Of a stretch of 10,395 nt of DNA, positions 7,275 through 10,395 are shown in pieces. The notes below the pieces were generated by a model, which saw only the letters and a list, made by a program, of their open reading frames with translations, did not search any database and had not been told where the DNA came from. A program made the translations under genes and the position numbers. Source of the stretch: JADHUC01 sp964617665 (GTDB lineage: Bacteria; Planctomycetota; Planctomycetia; Pirellulales; Pirellulaceae); the NCBI GenBank assembly GCA_964617665.1, contig CAZUAH010000495.1:1-10395 (forward strand). The letters run 5' to 3'. The number at the start of each line of letters is the position of its first letter. Positions within the stretch are counted from its first letter, which is position 1.

Positions 7275-7290
7275 AAGCGTCGAGACGCTT
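7275..7290. terminator. Weak hairpin at the convergent gene ends
   Basis: AAGCGT-CGAG-ACGCTT is a 16-base perfect palindrome that overlaps the stop codon of the GH106-like gene (7289-7291). With a smaller 5-base stem CGTGC/GCACG (7219-7223 and 7234-7238), it lies in the 108-base gap between two converging genes. Neither has a T-run on either strand, so intrinsic termination is not well supported. Confidence 0.2.
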
Positions 7291-10200
7291 ATGGGTGGCT
7301 CATGAGAACCACCGGTCCAAGTAACCCCGAAGGAAGCAGAGGGGAATCCGTTCGATAGGGGTTCCATGTGGTCCACGTGACACGTTTCTCCGGTGGCTGG
7401 CTCTGGTCGCCAATCAGCCGATTCGGCCAAAGGTTGGCTACGTCGATTTCCAGGCGATTTCCATGTGGCTTCAGCGCGTCGGTAATCTCCACGTGCCACG
7501 GGGCACACCATACGACACCGAGATCGTGTCCGTTGAGACGGACGCGGGCCATATTGTGAACCTCGCCGAGATGCAAGAACAGAGGTTGGGCGGGGCGCTG
7601 CGTCTTGTCTGGTAGATCGAAGGTGTTTCGGTATGTCGCGATTCCCGAGTAGTATTTGATGCCCGGTTCGCTTCGTTGGGTCCAGTCTTGAAGTATGGGA
7701 AACTGCACGTGATTGGGACCACCCGACTTCGTATCGAAACTCACGTCCCAAGGCCCGCGAATCTCCGCGATTTGACTGAGCGGTGGAAAGTTGCGGTCGC
7801 TGCGAGGTGTGGACGTGTTCTCGGAAGCCTGTTTTGGAAAGACCACGAAGAAACTCTGATGAGGTTCGAAGCGAAGCGGCACATCGGTACGCCCGCCGCG
7901 TTCTTCGTATTGGGGCAGATCGCGTCGCGTTCCACTGATCGGGTCCCATAACTCCGGCCTTGCGCCGCTTGCGCGGAAAGTACACGTCGTCTCGACCGAC
8001 TCCGGTAGCGCACTGGCGACGAAGTAGATGTCCGCTTCCTCGGTGCGACGGTGGATGAATCGAATGGCTTCGCCGGATTCAAAGTCGGGTGGGACGCCTT
8101 GCTTTTCGAGCAAGGCGGCCGTGGCGGAATACTCGGGATAGAGATCCGGGAAGACCGTTTGGGTCGGCTTCAGATGCCAGGGCGCTGCAGCCATGGGGCC
8201 AAGCTCGACAACATCGCCCCACTCTGACGATGCGTGGCCGGGCAGATGCCAGTCTTGCTGAACCTTCGTGGACACTCGCCAACTTTGATCGGTGACCATT
8301 TCCTGAGAACTGCCGTCGTGGTAGTTGATCTTCAACGCGGCTATCAGCCCGGCGGGGTTGGGGCCATCGCCGCCGTTTATGGCCTCGACGGCCAGAAAGT
8401 TCTTGCCCGGTTTCAACGACGCTCCAACTTTGGCCGTGAAAACCTGGTGGAAATTGCTGCCTTCGAGGGCCATTCGGCCGTTGACCCAGAGTCGAAAATC
8501 ATTGTCGGCGGTGATCTCGACGCGAGCCGCGCGGACGCGTTTGTTCTCGGCAATCGTGACCACGCGACGGAAGAAACGAGTGGTGGGCGGCGGGGACGTG
8601 CCGCCTTTGGCTTCCGGGTGCCAGATCCATTTGGCTTGGCGGATGACACGCGGCGCGAGCGGCTCATCCGCAGCGGCTTGCAGTTCGCCGCCCCACACGA
8701 CCTTTCCGCGGCCGACCGATCGCTCGACGACAACGTCCGGCTGTGTCGCGTTTCCCCATAGTGCCGTTGCCAGCGTCTGAACCTGTTGGTCGCATTCAGG
8801 ATAGCCGGAAAGACTGGGCGACTTGCGCGGCGGGCCTCCAACGGTGGTCGCCCCCGCCTTGACCAAATCTGTAATCTTGCCCAGCAGCGATGGCGTCATC
8901 GTATCAAACGCTGGAAGCACCAGCAGTCGATACGATGTCCCGCTCGAGAGGACGATGCGCCCGTCCTTGACGACGGCGTGGGCAAGCAGGGTCTCCGGGG
9001 TGCAGCCGGCGAAGCGGTAGCGCCGCCGGTCATGCTCGACGGACAGCGCCGACTGTGGCGGCCGAAAAACATGCGGCGCACCCTCGGGAACCAAATAGCA
9101 GATGTCGGCCACCGGGCTTCCCTGCCGGAGCAGGAACTGACAACGTGCGACGTACTGGTGATACGCCGCGATCATCGGCCACCATGTCTGAGTTCGGTCC
9201 CAATGAACACCGTACGGGCCCATGGTCATCCCTGGACGGCGGTCGAGCCAGGGCTGATGGGCGTAGCGATGGTAGACCAAACGATTGATACCCGTACAAA
9301 AAGCCCAGTCGCCCTGTTCCTTCATCGCCGCCGGAAAGAGCTGCCACGCTTCGCGCGAGTTGGCGGTAAACGCCTCGGCAGCGACAATCGGTCGCCCCAG
9401 CGTGTGTGCGACGGACGCGGCTTCGTAGCAAGTGAAATCCGAATCGAAACCGTAACCCCGCGACCAGAATTCGCACATCGGCACGTCGGCCACACTGCCC
9501 AAAGTCATATCCGACGTGGGGTTCATGTCGTAAGGTTCGATCGAGAGACCGAATCCATGACGTCGGCCGAGCCGTTTCAGATGCTGGGCGTGATTCTCGA
9601 TGACAAGCTCTTGTGCCGTCAGTCGCAGATCCCAGAGGAATCGTTCGGAAACCTCCAAACTCTCGACGACTCGACCCGTCATGGCGGGCAAGTACCGCAA
9701 CGGGTCGTAGCCGCGGCGGCGTTGGAACTGGCCACGGAAACCGGCTGTCCAATTCTGGGCGCCCATCTCCCAGCTGTCAATGTGCAGCATGGTCCAGCCG
9801 CTGATGCATTCGGCCGGACGAGGCCCAATGGCGCGAAGAAGCTTACCCACGAACGCGTCGAAATGGGCGTCCAGCGCGGCCGTGTCGAATTTGTCGCTCT
9901 CCAATCCCAGTCCGGGCTGCGGGGCGGGACGAGTGTTGGCCCCGGTATTCCGCCTTCCGAAACGAAGGATTGTCCAATTGCCGACGGGGACTTTCCAACT
10001 CAGATGACCGTCGTCTGCAAGACGCTCGGTGAGATCAATCACGCCGCCCCGAGGAATAATCGCGTCGGGCGGGAACTCCGGATGGGTTGCCGGAGCGGCC
10101 AAGTAGGGCTTCACTCCTGGCCTGGATGTGTAGGGCGCCCGTACGTAAAGTGCCTTCTCGTCGACATCGGCCAAGCGTGACTCGTCCTGCCGGCTAGGAA

Positions 10201-10395
10201 AGGCGAGCACAGCCACATCGGCGTAGAAATCGTTGCGAGCTTGGATTAATTCATGCGGCAAACCAGCGCTACCAAAGAACGGCTTGCGAGGCTCGGGCCG
10301 CGGCAGCAGTTTGTTGATGTGCGCCGGACCAGCAACCTCGACGGCCGAAGCGACCAGGTGCTGCATCGATTGTTCCGCTTTCACCCATGGGCCGC
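7289..10395 (-). CDS. GH106-like alpha-L-rhamnosidase (5' end outside the window)
   Basis: About 1034 C-terminal residues are visible. The frame stays open through GPWVKAEQSM at the window edge, a phrase normally internal in this family, so the N-terminus lies beyond 10395 and the GTG at 10384 is not the start. Numbering below begins at that GTG codon. GH106 enzymes release terminal alpha-L-rhamnose. Family-like segments include LHIDSWEMGAQNWT (200-213), IEPYDMNPTSDMTLGSVAD (282-300), PIVAAEAFT (332-340), INRLVYHRYAHQPW (366-379) and MTMGPYGVHWDRTQTWW (386-402). E206 and E337 are the likeliest catalytic glutamates by analogy, not confirmed. A foreign beta-sandwich occupies about 577-735. After it the family resumes with KQGVPPDFE (761-769) and RFIHRRTEEADIYFVAS (775-791). 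A GH2-type sugar-binding beta-sandwich follows (about 870-990, with LHLGEVHNMARVRLNG), ending in SGLLGPVVLMSHP. Broader annotation could be simply glycosyl hydrolase. Export is likely but cannot be seen here. Confidence 0.83.
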   Translation of the reverse strand, partial: GPWVKAEQSMQHLVASAVEVAGPAHINKLLPRPEPRKPFFGSAGLPHELIQARNDFYADVAVLAFPSRQDESRLADVDEKALYVRAPYTSRPGVKPYLAAPATHPEFPPDAIIPRGGVIDLTERLADDGHLSWKVPVGNWTILRFGRRNTGANTRPAPQPGLGLESDKFDTAALDAHFDAFVGKLLRAIGPRPAECISGWTMLHIDSWEMGAQNWTAGFRGQFQRRRGYDPLRYLPAMTGRVVESLEVSERFLWDLRLTAQELVIENHAQHLKRLGRRHGFGLSIEPYDMNPTSDMTLGSVADVPMCEFWSRGYGFDSDFTCYEAASVAHTLGRPIVAAEAFTANSREAWQLFPAAMKEQGDWAFCTGINRLVYHRYAHQPWLDRRPGMTMGPYGVHWDRTQTWWPMIAAYHQYVARCQFLLRQGSPVADICYLVPEGAPHVFRPPQSALSVEHDRRRYRFAGCTPETLLAHAVVKDGRIVLSSGTSYRLLVLPAFDTMTPSLLGKITDLVKAGATTVGGPPRKSPSLSGYPECDQQVQTLATALWGNATQPDVVVERSVGRGKVVWGGELQAAADEPLAPRVIRQAKWIWHPEAKGGTSPPPTTRFFRRVVTIAENKRVRAARVEITADNDFRLWVNGRMALEGSNFHQVFTAKVGASLKPGKNFLAVEAINGGDGPNPAGLIAALKINYHDGSSQEMVTDQSWRVSTKVQQDWHLPGHASSEWGDVVELGPMAAAPWHLKPTQTVFPDLYPEYSATAALLEKQGVPPDFESGEAIRFIHRRTEEADIYFVASALPESVETTCTFRASGARPELWDPISGTRRDLPQYEERGGRTDVPLRFEPHQSFFVVFPKQASENTSTPRSDRNFPPLSQIAEIRGPWDVSFDTKSGGPNHVQFPILQDWTQRSEPGIKYYSGIATYRNTFDLPDKTQRPAQPLFLHLGEVHNMARVRLNGHDLGVVWCAPWHVEITDALKPHGNRLEIDVANLWPNRLIGDQSQPPEKRVTWTTWNPYRTDSPLLPSGLLGPVVLMSHP
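8180..8656 (-). other. Inserted GH78-type N-terminal-like beta-sandwich within the GH106-like protein
   Basis: Counting from the codon at 10384, residues about 577-735 begin with RQAKWIWHPEAKG (582-594) and TTRFFRRVVTI (601-611). They continue with ITADNDFRLWVNGRMALEG (624-642), LKPGKNFLAVEAINGG and a closing SWRVSTK (701-707). The AKWIW opening, the FRR strand, the DNDFRLWVNG phrase and the GKN-LAVEA phrase are typical of the galactose-binding-like domain found at the N-terminus of GH78 rhamnosidases and other planctomycete enzymes. It splits the GH106-like sequence between VVWGGELQA (562-570) and YSATAALLEKQGVPPDFE (752-769). Confidence 0.6.

Noticed and set aside
8786..10180. A long plus-strand open frame (464 codons) opposite the GH106-like gene.
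   Set aside because: It is fully antisense to a gene with clear family motifs, its translation is rich in Arg, Pro and Gly with no recognisable domain, and it has no supporting ribosome site. It is an expected shadow of codon bias.
1..10395. CRISPR arrays, tRNA or rRNA genes, insertion-sequence transposases, toxin-antitoxin or phage-defence genes.
   Set aside because: No regularly spaced repeats, no tRNA-like cloverleaf, and no transposase, nuclease or helicase motifs were found on either strand.

Overview
The window holds four large protein genes and little else. All four look like exported, glycan-directed or hydrolytic enzymes. It probably comes from a free-living glycan-degrading bacterium with moderately high G+C. 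The family mix (a sialidase-like BNR protein, a heparinase II/III-type lyase, a CocE/S15-like hydrolase and a GH106-like rhamnosidase, with no TonB-dependent transporter or SusD partner in view) fits a Planctomycetota-type genome better than a Bacteroidota one. A G/C-rich palindromic repeat of a kind common in such genomes supports this. The phylum call is an inference from family resemblance and is not proven.

Layout from left to right. Positions 1-112 hold no gene. A minus-strand sialidase-like gene runs from 1864 down to 113. A minus-strand heparinase II/III-like polysaccharide lyase runs from 5000 down to 1965. The two point the same way with 100 bases between them, so they may be co-transcribed, lyase first. 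A 359-base divergent intergenic region (5001-5359) follows. It holds a 144-base inverted repeat built from heptamers and a 20-base dyad, and it must contain the start signals of the lyase and of the plus-strand CocE/NonD-type hydrolase (5360-7180). That hydrolase converges, over a 108-base gap, with a minus-strand GH106-type alpha-L-rhamnosidase-like gene (7289 to beyond 10395) whose 5' end lies outside the window.

Taken together the genes suggest stepwise extracellular breakdown of a polysaccharide containing uronic acid and rhamnose. The lyase would cut at uronates, the GH106-like enzyme would remove rhamnose, the CocE-like hydrolase could remove an acyl or ester decoration, and the sialidase-like beta-propeller could act on a terminal acidic sugar. 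This pathway is inference: no sulfatase, transporter or regulator is in view to confirm it.

The most notable observations concern protein architecture. The lyase carries a complete carbohydrate-binding-like beta-sandwich near its N-terminus. A second, related copy is inserted between its N-terminal helical segment and its catalytic domain, and there the two halves appear in swapped order, as in a circular permutation. The GH106-like protein also has a foreign beta-sandwich resembling the N-terminal domain of GH78 enzymes inserted into it. In the sialidase-like gene a dispersed palindromic repeat lies inside the coding sequence, just ahead of the only hydrophobic export-signal-like segment, which makes the true start uncertain.
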